From NCBI GenBank assembly GCA_017514975.1, contig JAFWIF010000020.1, positions 1 to 48,379 on the forward strand: a stretch of 48,379 nt of DNA, written 5' to 3'. Below, in pieces: positions 6,710 through 15,215 of the stretch; position 1 is the stretch's first letter, and each line of letters begins with the position of its first letter. Below the pieces are notes generated by a model that was given only the letters and a program-made list of their open reading frames with translations, ran no database searches and had not been told where the DNA came from. This DNA comes from Candidatus Saccharimonadota bacterium. GTDB taxonomy: Bacteria; Patescibacteriota; Saccharimonadia; Saccharimonadales; Saccharimonadaceae. Made by a program: the position numbers and the translations under genes.

Positions 6710-9148
6710 ATGAACACAAATCATGAACGTACTGCTTTTTGTTTGCGTTCGCCGAAAAAGCGCAGTCTAAATTGCGCTATCCATCCAGTCAAGCAAAAAC
6801 GTCTCTCTAAACTAGCTCGAACCACCAGTTTTTCACTCGCTGTCGCTTTGTCTATTTTCGTTCTCATTTTTACTTTGACCGCCATCTATCAGTCCGTATC
6901 TCCTCGCCCCGTCTCTGCGCTCGCAGGCTGGCAAACCGAAAATAACGCGCGCTATTATTACGACGCAAGCGGCAAAAAGCTTAAGGGTCTCCAAAAGATC
7001 GACAACAAATGGTACCTTTTCGACAAAACAACCGGTATTCTCATGCAGGAAGGCAATGATATATACTTTGGTTCATTTTTCACTAATAATTTTGGCGCCG
7101 AGGACTGGCAAAACTACGATAGCAATCAGGTTCTTCCTGTCATGTATCTCACTCTTAATGGCCACGATATGTCGCCTTTTACGACGTTAATGGACGAAAA
7201 TGCTACAGACAGCGATTATCGTAGCATTGTTTGTGGCGTTAGCAATCTGACGCACCCTAACTGTCTCAGCGCAGGCAGTGCTGGCCTAAAGAGCACCTTC
7301 TCTGATGGCGCTAACGGTCTTCGTTCTGGAAGTCGACCGGTCTATATTTTTGGCAGCTATCGTGATCCCTCGCCGTTTTTCAGCAATGGTCGCCTCTATC
7401 TCGTAGGCACTTCTCCTTCCAGCGCCAATGCCACCAGCGACGTTCGCGATTTTGCCATAATAAGCTCAAACGACTTATTGTCGTATGATTGGGGGCATCC
7501 AACTAATTCTGTCCGTCAACAAATTAATGACCCCTCCGCGAATATCTGGGCTCCTCGCTGGTTCTCTGGCAAGGACGGTTCTGCTCACGTCATGTATGTT
7601 AGTTATAAAGGCTCATCAACTGACCTCGATACTCAATTTTATACCACTCGATTCACCCTCCCGCAAAATAATGATATTGCTAGCCTCGATCATCTCCCGT
7701 CTGGCAGCACGGGTCGCCCTCATGCTCTTTTTGAAAATACCGCCCCGCAACCCGTTACCCTAAACTACGATCTCAGCGTGCTCGCCGCGCCTTATATTAC
7801 TGCCGACGATCGTCAAGATTCGCAGCGTGTTACTGCCATTGAAGCGGATATGCGAAACGCAATGAATCGCGCGATTGGCGGTGATGTTTTCTACGATGCC
7901 AAGACCGCCAAGTATTATATGGTCATCAAGCGTGAACATTGTCAAAAGGACAACGGCCGCTGTACCACCAAAACTCTTCCTTCAACTTTACTTTTCTTCG
8001 AGTTAGCTTCGGGCAACACCGACTTTACGTCTTGGAATTATCTCTATCAACTTGAAACTTCGTCGCTCGATCCGCACTCTTGCGACCCCGCTACTACCAA
8101 CGGTCGTTATCCGTACGTCATGGAAGGCGCCAGTATCATCAATGTAGGCGGCCGCTACTATATGTATTCGGACACTTACGACGCAGACGGCTATGTCGGT
8201 GTTCGTGTATACGCTGCCGACTCAATCACCGACAATTCTTGGTCGCTTGCCGCCGATCGCCAATGTGGCAACGGCGCAGGCGGCAGCAGTGTTCCCGTCC
8301 TCTATGGCAGCGACAGCTTGACCGATGCCGAAAAAGGATATCTATCCGACAATGGCGCACGACGGGTTTACCTGCGCCATGGCAGTTGGACGAAACTCAG
8401 CGACGCATCGTCTATCGCGATGATTCAAACTGCCTATAACGGCATCGCCATTCCCCCAGAAGCCAAATCCTACGCCTACGACGGCAAAGAAAAAACTTTT
8501 ACTGACGATGCGTATGTTCGTAAATACAATGATTCAATCGTCGGCATGCCCTTCATCGAACAAACTGGCGGCACCGCTTTCGCTACTAATCCTGGCGTCT
8601 ATACCGTTCAAATTTCTCCAAAAGCTGGCATGACCTGGGAAGACGGAACCACCGACGCAAAAAGCATCACTTGGAAAATTATCGACCAGAAAACTTACAC
8701 CATCCACTTCGACGCCAACACTGGCACTGGCAATATGTCCAATCAGACCTATAACCTCGATCAATCCACCGCCCTCCCTGCAAACGGCTTCACAAAAGAC
8801 GGTTACAGCTTCAAAGAATGGAACACTAAAGCCGACGGCACCGGCACTAGCTACGCCGACGGTCAATCAATTAAGAATCTCGCCACCGCTAACCAAACCA
8901 TCACGCTCTACGCCATCTGGGAAAAGAACTCTGACTCAGTTATCCCGCCAACAGACGACTCTACCCCTGAACCCGAGCCAACACCCGAAATAACCCCGAC
9001 CACTACCGAACCAAGCGCTACTACCGCCGCAAATGCCATCGCCAATCCTAAAACTACCAACGGCGCTCTTCCTCTTATCCTCATCGTCTCCAGTGCCTTT
9101 GTTGGCTCTACTGCATTAGGCTACTTCGGCCTTCATAAACGACGCTAG
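6710..9148 (+). CDS. Secreted, membrane-anchored GH43-type glycosidase with wall-binding and InlB-type repeats
   Basis: An 812-aa modular surface protein. The basic N-terminus leads into one hydrophobic helix (about 38-60). Residues about 70-110 are an aromatic cell-wall-binding-repeat-like unit (GWQTENNARYYYDASGKK, then KWYLFDKTTGIL). From about 210 to 570 it shows the five-bladed GH43 pattern: D219 in RDPSPF, IWAPRWF, and E472 in MEGASIINVGGRYYMYS, the expected base and acid residues. Residues about 668-745 form an InlB/Listeria-Bacteroides repeat (DGYSFKEWNTKADGTGTSY, ITLYAIWEK). A Pro/Glu/Thr linker and a C-terminal helix with KRR end anchor it; no LPxTG sortase motif is seen. GH43 enzymes remove arabinose, xylose or galactose units, so a host arabinogalactan is a possible target (inference). 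Confidence 0.9.
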   Translation: MNTNHERTAFCLRSPKKRSLNCAIHPVKQKRLSKLARTTSFSLAVALSIFVLIFTLTAIYQSVSPRPVSALAGWQTENNARYYYDASGKKLKGLQKIDNKWYLFDKTTGILMQEGNDIYFGSFFTNNFGAEDWQNYDSNQVLPVMYLTLNGHDMSPFTTLMDENATDSDYRSIVCGVSNLTHPNCLSAGSAGLKSTFSDGANGLRSGSRPVYIFGSYRDPSPFFSNGRLYLVGTSPSSANATSDVRDFAIISSNDLLSYDWGHPTNSVRQQINDPSANIWAPRWFSGKDGSAHVMYVSYKGSSTDLDTQFYTTRFTLPQNNDIASLDHLPSGSTGRPHALFENTAPQPVTLNYDLSVLAAPYITADDRQDSQRVTAIEADMRNAMNRAIGGDVFYDAKTAKYYMVIKREHCQKDNGRCTTKTLPSTLLFFELASGNTDFTSWNYLYQLETSSLDPHSCDPATTNGRYPYVMEGASIINVGGRYYMYSDTYDADGYVGVRVYAADSITDNSWSLAADRQCGNGAGGSSVPVLYGSDSLTDAEKGYLSDNGARRVYLRHGSWTKLSDASSIAMIQTAYNGIAIPPEAKSYAYDGKEKTFTDDAYVRKYNDSIVGMPFIEQTGGTAFATNPGVYTVQISPKAGMTWEDGTTDAKSITWKIIDQKTYTIHFDANTGTGNMSNQTYNLDQSTALPANGFTKDGYSFKEWNTKADGTGTSYADGQSIKNLATANQTITLYAIWEKNSDSVIPPTDDSTPEPEPTPEITPTTTEPSATTAANAIANPKTTNGALPLILIVSSAFVGSTALGYFGLHKRR

Positions 9149-9160
9149 CAACGGGGCTTC

Positions 9161-9607
9161 TTACCCAAGCCCAAACAGAAACTCTATCCAACGCGAAAAA
9201 TTACTTCTGTACGGACGCGTCGTTTCATTCGTCTCGCGGTATTTACTTTTTGCCTCATTTGAATTATCTGGCAGTGTTACCATTGTTTCGCCAGGCGCAA
9301 TTTTGCCTTGCTTTGTCCGTGCAATCAGTTCTTTATACTCGTCTGACTTATAATACTGTCTTTCCAGTTCCAGCGTTTCGATTTCGACTTCCATGCGCGT
9401 CTTCTCGAGTCGTAGGTTGCTTAACTTTTCCTCTAACGACCAGTTGCGCGAAAGCATCGACAGTGCGCCCCCCGTAAAATATATAATCATCAGAATTCCC
9501 CCAACCGTTACGATATTGCGTGGCGTGATATAATCTTTGCGCCAAAAATACCTCGCCCTTCGAAGCTGCGTCTTTATCTTCTCCGATGTCTCTTTGAGAT
9601 TCAACAT
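9161..9607 (-). CDS. FtsB/DivIC-like septum protein
   Basis: A 148-aa bitopic protein with a basic cytoplasmic N-terminus of about 38 residues, one helix (VGGILMIIYFTGGALSML), then a coiled coil (SLEEKLSNLRLEKTRMEVEIETLELERQ is the heptad-rich region). The block YKELIARTKQGKIAPGETMV corresponds to the conserved post-coil segment of FtsB/DivIC, which links FtsL and FtsQ in the divisome. A GTG three bases upstream (9610) is an alternative start; AGGA is at usable distance to either. It ends 12 bp from the convergent GH43 gene, with a short hairpin between. Confidence 0.75.
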   Translation of the reverse strand: MLNLKETSEKIKTQLRRARYFWRKDYITPRNIVTVGGILMIIYFTGGALSMLSRNWSLEEKLSNLRLEKTRMEVEIETLELERQYYKSDEYKELIARTKQGKIAPGETMVTLPDNSNEAKSKYRETNETTRPYRSNFSRWIEFLFGLG

Positions 9608-9654
9608 CACTCAATAAATCCTGTTTTGTCGCTCATCTGGCGACCTTTATTACA

Positions 9655-11025
9655 TTAAATTCTTTGACATGCCAGCTTGAGCAGTTCGTTCCATTCGCCG
9701 ACTGGGTGAGACGCGTTTCCTAGCTCGTCGGCCGTCATCATGTAGCGTACCGCAATCGCAATTTCGCCCGCCAGAGCACTCCCGTTAGGAAGCATAACTG
9801 TTCCGCCAAGCACGCGCTTATCTTTTTTGCTACAAATCAGCTTCACAAAACCTCCATAGAAGCCTGTTTTTGCTGCTTTTTGACTCTCGCCTGCGGGAAC
9901 AATTGCCTTAAGAATTTTTCTATCCCGCCGCAAACAATCATCTTCCGTCATCCCTACTTGCGCAATCTCTGGATACAAGTTGGTGATTCTAATTAAATCA
10001 GCGTATTCGGCTGTTGCCTTCGATTTTCCTAGCAGATGTAGTGCCGCCACATCCGCCTCGCGCAAGGCCTTTTCCTGTGAACTCATATGTTTTCCGACCA
10101 CATCGCCAGCCGCAAAAATATGTTTCGCTGATGTACGCATTTTTTCGTCAGTCAAAATTCCATTATGATTAAATTTGACTCCGACATTTTCAAGTCCAAG
10201 GTCGCATTGCGGTGCGTGCCCAGTGCATAGCAGTACCGCATCAATCTTAACTGATCGTTCTTGACCATCTCGCAAAAAGATTGCTCGCGTATGCGCTCCG
10301 TCCCGCTCTAGCGCAACTACGCGTGACTGGGTTAAGATTTTAATATGTTCATGGCTAAATAAATCGTCAATTACCTGCCCAACTTCTTCGTCTTCACGCG
10401 GTAGTAGCCTTCCGGCAATATCAGCAATCACTACTTGCGTGCCTAGCGCCGCAAAATATTGCGCAAATTCACATCCTGTTGCGCCGCCGCCAACTATAAA
10501 GATACTCCTTGGTGGTCTTGCTATCTCCAGCGCTGTCGTCGGTAGTAAGAATTCCACATCTTCCGCAATTTTTATGCCAGTATCGGCCGTTGATGCTCCG
10601 GTTGCGATTAAGAATTTCTTCGCCTTAATCGTTTTTTCGCCGACGCTCAGCTCATATTTTGATATAAATCTCCCGAAACCTTGAATTAAATCGATTTTTG
10701 CCTCTTCCAACACCTGGCGCGTGCCGTTTTTCGCGTGTCGTATGGCTGTATTCTTCCAATTTAGCATAGTCGGAAAGTTGTATCTTAGCGTCGTACTCGA
10801 TAGGCCTAGATGCGCCCCCTCGACCGCCTGCCGATACAACTGCATCGTGTGTATCATCGCCCCCATTGGTACATCGCTATAATTAAGGCTCGACCCACCA
10901 AACTTATCCGCTTCCACGATTGCCGTGCGCAATCCTGCTCCTGCTACTGTCAATGCTGCTCTACGGCCAGCTTCTCCGCTTCCGATGACAACAACATCAT
11001 AATCAAAACGTGATTTCATCTTCAT
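9655..11025 (-). CDS. Class I pyridine nucleotide-disulfide oxidoreductase homologue lacking the redox cysteines
   Basis: A 456-aa flavoprotein of the dihydrolipoamide dehydrogenase/mercuric reductase fold. The FAD Rossmann motif VVIGSGEAG is at 12-20, the NAD(P) motif IFIVGGGATGCEFAQYFAAL is mid-protein, and the second FAD contact is HIFAAGDVVG. A C-terminal dimerisation domain contains NASHPVGEWNE, keeping the His-Pro of the family. At the position of the usual GGTCxNxGCIPSK the sequence is GGSSLNYSDVPMG (43-55): Ser46 and Asp51 replace both cysteines, so classical disulfide chemistry is impossible. It may be an NAD(P)H oxidase, a quinone reductase or a structural homologue. The start is fixed by the ATGA overlap with the upstream 85-aa gene. 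Confidence 0.9.
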   Translation of the reverse strand: MKMKSRFDYDVVVIGSGEAGRRAALTVAGAGLRTAIVEADKFGGSSLNYSDVPMGAMIHTMQLYRQAVEGAHLGLSSTTLRYNFPTMLNWKNTAIRHAKNGTRQVLEEAKIDLIQGFGRFISKYELSVGEKTIKAKKFLIATGASTADTGIKIAEDVEFLLPTTALEIARPPRSIFIVGGGATGCEFAQYFAALGTQVVIADIAGRLLPREDEEVGQVIDDLFSHEHIKILTQSRVVALERDGAHTRAIFLRDGQERSVKIDAVLLCTGHAPQCDLGLENVGVKFNHNGILTDEKMRTSAKHIFAAGDVVGKHMSSQEKALREADVAALHLLGKSKATAEYADLIRITNLYPEIAQVGMTEDDCLRRDRKILKAIVPAGESQKAAKTGFYGGFVKLICSKKDKRVLGGTVMLPNGSALAGEIAIAVRYMMTADELGNASHPVGEWNELLKLACQRI

Positions 11026-11279
11026 ATTATTTTACCATGATTTTTATAAACAAAAGCAATATCAGGGCTCAATGTCTCAAGCTCTTTGCAGATTCTCTGC
11101 TTCAAATCCTCCTCTGTTACAACTTCTTTATCTTCTATCCACTTATCTACTCCCTGCGCCGCTCTCTCTGCTATTTTTTCGCTCCATTTTTCCGGCAGCC
11201 TCATTCCTCGTGCATGGCACAGAATGCTTTGCTTAATACCCTCGTGTGAATATTCGTAGCTAACTCGTGTATGCGCCAT
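11022..11279 (-). CDS. Small 85-aa protein, possibly ATP-cone-like
   Basis: A charged, helical 85-aa protein with a single cysteine pair far apart. The C-terminal half (VTEEDLKQRICKELETLSPD, then IAFVYKNHGKII) resembles the end of ATP-cone domains, where a helix of the form I-x-x-x-V/I-x-x-x-L is followed by A-x-x-Y, but it is too short to be sure. Ribosome site GAGGTGAAAG precedes the ATG. The stop overlaps the start of the flavoprotein gene (ATGA), and the membrane protein upstream ends 8 nt before it, so the three form one translationally coupled unit. Confidence 0.7.
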   Translation of the reverse strand: MAHTRVSYEYSHEGIKQSILCHARGMRLPEKWSEKIAERAAQGVDKWIEDKEVVTEEDLKQRICKELETLSPDIAFVYKNHGKII

Positions 11280-11287
11280 CTTTCACC

Positions 11288-11974
11288 TCACATTACCCAA
11301 AACGCCAGCAAGAACATTCCCAGCACTACGAAACTGCTTCCTGCATACAAACGACCAAACTGCTTGTTTTGGACACGCCATTTTTGCACCGCTACGGCCG
11401 ACTTTCCCAATCGTACTTGCCCCTTTAGGATCAACATTGGCAAGCATACGATTACGACATATCCTAGAATCGCCAAGACGTGACCGCTGCTCAAGTTTAA
11501 TACGCAGTTTGCGACCACTAAATACAACGCTATACTCATTGGCATTTCTGCAAACGCGCTTAACATGCCTAACGAAAACGCCTCTACTCCGTCCTCTGTC
11601 CTGCGCGCCCGCCGGTGAATGAAACGGGAAATTGCCTTCGGTAGCCAGAGTTCGGTTGAGCGGCCTTTTTTATAGTACAGTACCCACATCACGACTGCTG
11701 AAGCGATTAAGACACCTATTAGAGTGGCTAGCCACGCCGTAGAAAGCTCTCCTCTTAAAAACTCGCTTATTAAATAACAACTTGCGCTTACCATTAAAAA
11801 GCTAATTGCTCCAGCCCCTAAGATATAAGAACGCGTCAGCCTTCTTGTTTTCTTTTTTCTGTGATGTCCCATGCTTGAATGGTAGAGCAGGATTAGTCCG
11901 CCTAGGCTTAGTTGTAGCGAAGCCTGTGCTACGCCTGCTAACATAATCGTCGCAAGACATAAGATATCGCTCAT
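11288..11974 (-). CDS. Six-helix membrane protein, unknown function
   Basis: A 228-aa protein with hydrophobic segments at about 4-30, 50-72, 78-100, 130-158, 163-182 and 207-228, and a basic cytoplasmic loop after helix 1 (HHRKKKTRRLTR). The fourth segment begins AFSLGMLSAFAEMPMS, which recalls the F-x-L-G-x-x-x-A/G region of LysE/DsbD-like transporters. There is no cysteine pair for DsbD-type chemistry, so that assignment is weak. The ATG lies 7 nt after an extended -10 (TGC-TATAAT on the minus strand), so the mRNA is leaderless. First gene of the unit with the 85-aa protein and the flavoprotein. Confidence 0.7.
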   Translation of the reverse strand: MSDILCLATIMLAGVAQASLQLSLGGLILLYHSSMGHHRKKKTRRLTRSYILGAGAISFLMVSASCYLISEFLRGELSTAWLATLIGVLIASAVVMWVLYYKKGRSTELWLPKAISRFIHRRARRTEDGVEAFSLGMLSAFAEMPMSIALYLVVANCVLNLSSGHVLAILGYVVIVCLPMLILKGQVRLGKSAVAVQKWRVQNKQFGRLYAGSSFVVLGMFLLAFWVM

Positions 11975-12097
11975 GTTAATTATTATAGCATAAACGACTT
12001 TTTAGTGACCGCGTGCTATTAAAAAACATTTAGCCCGAAAAGCAAAAATATTATACTTATGCTTGTTGTTCGCACGGGCAATTATTAAACTGCGGAC

Positions 12098-13795
12098 ATG
12101 AATTATTTTTTCTCGAAAAATTATCAATTCAACAAGATATTAAAAGCGTTCTTTTGGTTAGCATTGGTGCTAGCGTTCGCTGTATGCTTTGACGGTATTG
12201 ACACTGCTTTTGCGGTAGGCGGCTCGGATTCAGCAGGCATATCTGACGACGCGAACTCTTCCGGAGACGGTTCCGATAGCTCAAATGCGCCTACGGCTAC
12301 ACCGCCTCTCTACTTTGCGGCGCTTAATACTGGCTACAAGAACGACGTGTCCGCTCAGAATTATGACTTTATCGTACTTCAGAAATCTGTTGCCGATGAT
12401 ATTCTGATTTCCGATATGCGCATTGTCTATACGAACAGCGCTGGAAATCCCGCAGGAACGCTCGAGTTTGACGAAAATGTACTCTTGCACTCCGACCAGC
12501 TTGTTCTTGGCTTTTCTGGCAGCCCACAATATCTTGACTATAAATCTACTCTCTACTCTTATACTTTTAGTAGCTCTGGCCTCGCTTCAACTGCCGGTAT
12601 GCTACAGTTATACCTTTCCGACCAACTACTTGACGAAGTGTGTTGGGGTAAGATTGCTTGCAAGAACCAGCTTCAAAAATTTGGCACTAAAGCCGAAGAC
12701 AACTACACGATGTCGCGCTGCTTGGTGCCAAATGAGTCGCCAAGTGCTCCTATATTGGATACTCGCGACCAATCGCTAGACGTGGATTGCGCCTTCAGCA
12801 ACCCCTTTGCTTCGACTCAGGTCTATTATGAGATAAAATCCGATGCTTTAGTGCAACTCGTTGATGATGCTCAGCAAGTCTTATCGTCTGCCTGTGACGG
12901 CTTGCAATTTTCTGAAATATTTACCTATTATCAGGCTTCGCCAACTGAACAGTTTATCGAGTTTTTCAATCCTACCAACGATACACTATCGCTTGACGGT
13001 TGTTCTCTTCGATACAAGAATAAACAATATCCTGTCGCAGGCGAAGTACGCGCAGGGGGTTATCTAGCCTTATATAATCTAGGCGTTACGTTTACGAAAA
13101 ATCCCACTAGTAGTCTAACTTTGTCGCTACTCGAGGCTGACGGTACGGTTGTAGACGAAGTAGTTTATTATCATGGCCAGAAGAGCGGTACGTCTTTTGC
13201 GTTATTCCATGCAGAAGACGGCTCCGAGTTTTGGCGGCAAACTTATCTCCCTACTCCTCGCGCCGAGAATATCCTGCAAGAATATCAAGCTTGTCCAGAG
13301 GGAAAAGTAATCAATCCCGAGACTGGCAACTGCATCAAGTCGCAAGCGGACACGGGCGACGCCAAGCTTTGTCCAGAAGGGAAATACCTCAACGTCCTGA
13401 CCGGTCGTTGTAAAAATATCACAGCTTCTACTACTACGGCCTGCAAGCCAGGCTACTATCGCAACGTATTAACGAACCGTTGTCGCAAAATCACCACCAC
13501 ATCCACGAGTGCTTCTTGTAAAGCCGGATACGAACGCAACCCCGAGACAAATCGTTGCCGTAAGATTCGCAATAATACTGGCGCTGAATTTGCTATTACG
13601 CCTATCAACCAAAGCGTTTACTCTCAGAAAAAGACTTTTATTGCTCTCGCTGCAATTTTTGCGCTCATTGCCCTCGGCCTTTTTCTGACTTTATTGCAGT
13701 TTCGCCAAGAGTTTCGCGCTCTATTCGTCAAGCTATCTCGTAAAATATCGCACTATTTTAAGATTCGTCGCCGCAAGACCAAAATGCTACAATAG
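12098..13795 (+). CDS. Surface protein with lamin-tail-like domains and Cys-rich repeats
   Basis: A 565-aa protein. An N-terminal signal/anchor (about 14-38, ending around TAFAVGG) is followed by a Ser/Asp-rich linker. There are two lamin-tail-type beta sandwiches, at about 65-180 and 270-400; the second contains QFIEFFNPTNDTLSLDGCSL and GGYLALYN, diagnostic of LTD domains. Residues about 406-500 hold four repeats of the form C-x-x-G-x-x-x-N-x-x-T-x-x-C-(R/I/K)-K (for example CKPGYYRNVLTNRCRK). A C-terminal helix and a very basic cytoplasmic tail follow. LTD domains in bacterial surface proteins often join glycosidase or nuclease modules; here none is attached. The gene is immediately before ruvC. 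Confidence 0.85.
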   Translation: MNYFFSKNYQFNKILKAFFWLALVLAFAVCFDGIDTAFAVGGSDSAGISDDANSSGDGSDSSNAPTATPPLYFAALNTGYKNDVSAQNYDFIVLQKSVADDILISDMRIVYTNSAGNPAGTLEFDENVLLHSDQLVLGFSGSPQYLDYKSTLYSYTFSSSGLASTAGMLQLYLSDQLLDEVCWGKIACKNQLQKFGTKAEDNYTMSRCLVPNESPSAPILDTRDQSLDVDCAFSNPFASTQVYYEIKSDALVQLVDDAQQVLSSACDGLQFSEIFTYYQASPTEQFIEFFNPTNDTLSLDGCSLRYKNKQYPVAGEVRAGGYLALYNLGVTFTKNPTSSLTLSLLEADGTVVDEVVYYHGQKSGTSFALFHAEDGSEFWRQTYLPTPRAENILQEYQACPEGKVINPETGNCIKSQADTGDAKLCPEGKYLNVLTGRCKNITASTTTACKPGYYRNVLTNRCRKITTTSTSASCKAGYERNPETNRCRKIRNNTGAEFAITPINQSVYSQKKTFIALAAIFALIALGLFLTLLQFRQEFRALFVKLSRKISHYFKIRRRKTKMLQ

Positions 13796-13799
13796 CTAC

Positions 13800-14297
13800 A
13801 TGGCTACAAAGCGTATTCTTGGCATCGATCCGGGGACGGGCATCTGCGGTTTTGGCGTCGTATCGTTCGCCCCTCGTATGTCGCCCAAAATTGTAACTGC
13901 CGGCGTTGTTTCCACGCCGCCACACACTCCCATCGCCGACCGTCTATTGGACATTTATGAGTCCATTAATCAAATTATCGACGAGACGCATCCAGACGAA
14001 GTATCTATCGAAAAATTATTTTTCAATCAAAATATTACTACCGGTATTACTGTTGCAGAAGCGCGCGGCGTTGTTTTGTTGTCCGCAAAACAACATAGTC
14101 TCCCTATTTTCGAATACACCCCTCTACAAATTAAGCAGAGTCTCACCGGGTACGGTCGCGCCAACAAGTCGCAGATGCAAGAAATGGTACGTCAATATCT
14201 TCACCTTGAAAAAATCGTGAAACCAGACGACGCTGCCGATGCACTCGCTGCCGCTATTACCCATGCAATGATGACGCGCATTCAGTTGTCTCTGTAA
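13800..14297 (+). CDS. ruvC: Holliday junction resolvase RuvC
   Basis: A 165-aa RNase H-fold nuclease that cuts Holliday junctions as a dimer with RuvAB. Visible catalytic positions: the first Asp in GIDPGTG, Glu in SIEKLFF, and the Asp pair in KPDDAADALAAAITH. FFNQN is the conserved junction-binding segment. The length is normal. The ATG lies 6 nt after TGC-TACAAT, which is within the last codons of the upstream gene, so ruvC has its own leaderless promoter even though it starts 4 nt after that gene. Confidence 0.95.
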   Translation: MATKRILGIDPGTGICGFGVVSFAPRMSPKIVTAGVVSTPPHTPIADRLLDIYESINQIIDETHPDEVSIEKLFFNQNITTGITVAEARGVVLLSAKQHSLPIFEYTPLQIKQSLTGYGRANKSQMQEMVRQYLHLEKIVKPDDAADALAAAITHAMMTRIQLSL

Positions 14298-14360
14298 ATC
14301 CCTCGGAAAGCAGGGAATTATCGCGTCGTTTCAGCAATGCTCGTGTGGTAAAATGTACCC

Positions 14361-14951
14361 ATGATTGCGCACATAAGCGGCGAAGTCGCCGAAAAATTTC
14401 TTAACTCCGTGATTATTGATGTTCATGGCGTCGGCTATGAAGTGATACTGTCGGCCATTGATTTCGAACAGCTGAAATTAGGCGATACAGTTAAACTTTA
14501 CACTCATCATCACGTGCGCGAGCAATCCGAGGATTTATTTGGCTTTTCCTTGTTGTCCGCAAAGAAGTTATTCCAGCTTTTAATTGGCGTGCAGGGAATT
14601 GGTCCTAAAAACGCGATGGCAATTCTGTCGCTTGCTCCTACCGAATCGGTGCGCAATGCTATTGCAAATGCCGACGCCTCCTTTATCGCGAAAGCTAACG
14701 GTGTCGGCAAGCGATCCGCCGAGCGCGTCATTGTCGATTTGCGTGAAAAGGTCGGCCTCCCGTCCGTTTATGGGCGCAAAGTCGATGCTGCCATCTTGGA
14801 TTCGTCGAAGCCTGCCGACGACGAGGCGCTCGAGGCGTTGATCGCACTTGGTTTTCCGCTTGCAGATGCAACTATGGCATTAGAAGGCGTCGAAGCGTCA
14901 TTGCCCGTCGAGGAGCGCATTCGGCTTGCCTTGAAGAATCGGGCACATTAA
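14361..14951 (+). CDS. ruvA: Holliday junction DNA helicase subunit RuvA
   Basis: A 196-aa protein with an N-terminal OB fold (1-62), a tandem helix-hairpin-helix region (LLIGVQGIGPKNAMAILS and ANGVGKRSAERVIVDLREK) and a C-terminal RuvB-binding domain (ALEALIALGFPLADATMAL). It binds four-way junctions and directs RuvB. The ATG is 6 nt after TGG-TAAAAT (14345-14350), another leaderless start; the 63-nt gap from ruvC holds this promoter and a weak hairpin. ruvB is separate, at 20077-21087 on the other strand. Confidence 0.95.
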   Translation: MIAHISGEVAEKFLNSVIIDVHGVGYEVILSAIDFEQLKLGDTVKLYTHHHVREQSEDLFGFSLLSAKKLFQLLIGVQGIGPKNAMAILSLAPTESVRNAIANADASFIAKANGVGKRSAERVIVDLREKVGLPSVYGRKVDAAILDSSKPADDEALEALIALGFPLADATMALEGVEASLPVEERIRLALKNRAH

Positions 14952-15106
14952 TTTTAGCTATTCTCTACCTTGAACCCCTTTCATTTGCGCATAATTCTTA
15001 TGCTTGCAGCTATACCTCACCTTTGGTACAATTCTTACGTTACTCTCGCTCTAGTAGCAACTTTCATTTAGGGCAGGGTAGCCACATAATTAAGCAGGAG
15101 AACACC

Positions 15107-15178
15107 ATGAAAAAGCGGAACCAGAAGGGGACGCTCCAAGTGGACACAGTTCGATGGAATGAATACATCGAAATGTAA
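15107..15178 (+). CDS. Possible 23-aa small protein
   Basis: An ATG with a good ribosome site (AGGAG, 15096-15100) opens a 23-codon frame ending in TAA. The peptide is basic at the start and aromatic toward the end (MKKRNQKGTLQVDTV, then RWNEYIEM). Its stop codon is the first part of a 13-bp terminator stem. A possible -10 (TACAAT) lies about 80 nt upstream. It may be a real microprotein, a leader peptide with nothing downstream, or part of a small RNA; the ribosome site plus terminator favour an expressed unit. Confidence 0.5.
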   Translation: MKKRNQKGTLQVDTVRWNEYIEM

Positions 15179-15206
15179 AAAAATACCCCGTGAGGGGTAT
15201 TTTTTT
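15177..15206. terminator. Strong bidirectional terminator
   Basis: A 13-bp perfect stem (seven A then TACCCC, loop GTGA, GGGGTA then seven T). The A and T tracts on both sides make it symmetric, so it serves the mini-ORF from the left and the DsbA-like gene from the right. Confidence 0.9.
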
Positions 15207-15215
15207 GTAAATTTA

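Noticed and set aside
15107-15206. tmRNA or leader-attenuator at the 23-aa frame
   Set aside because: No tRNA-like ends and no downstream gene on the same strand; the peptide does not end in the usual degradation tag.
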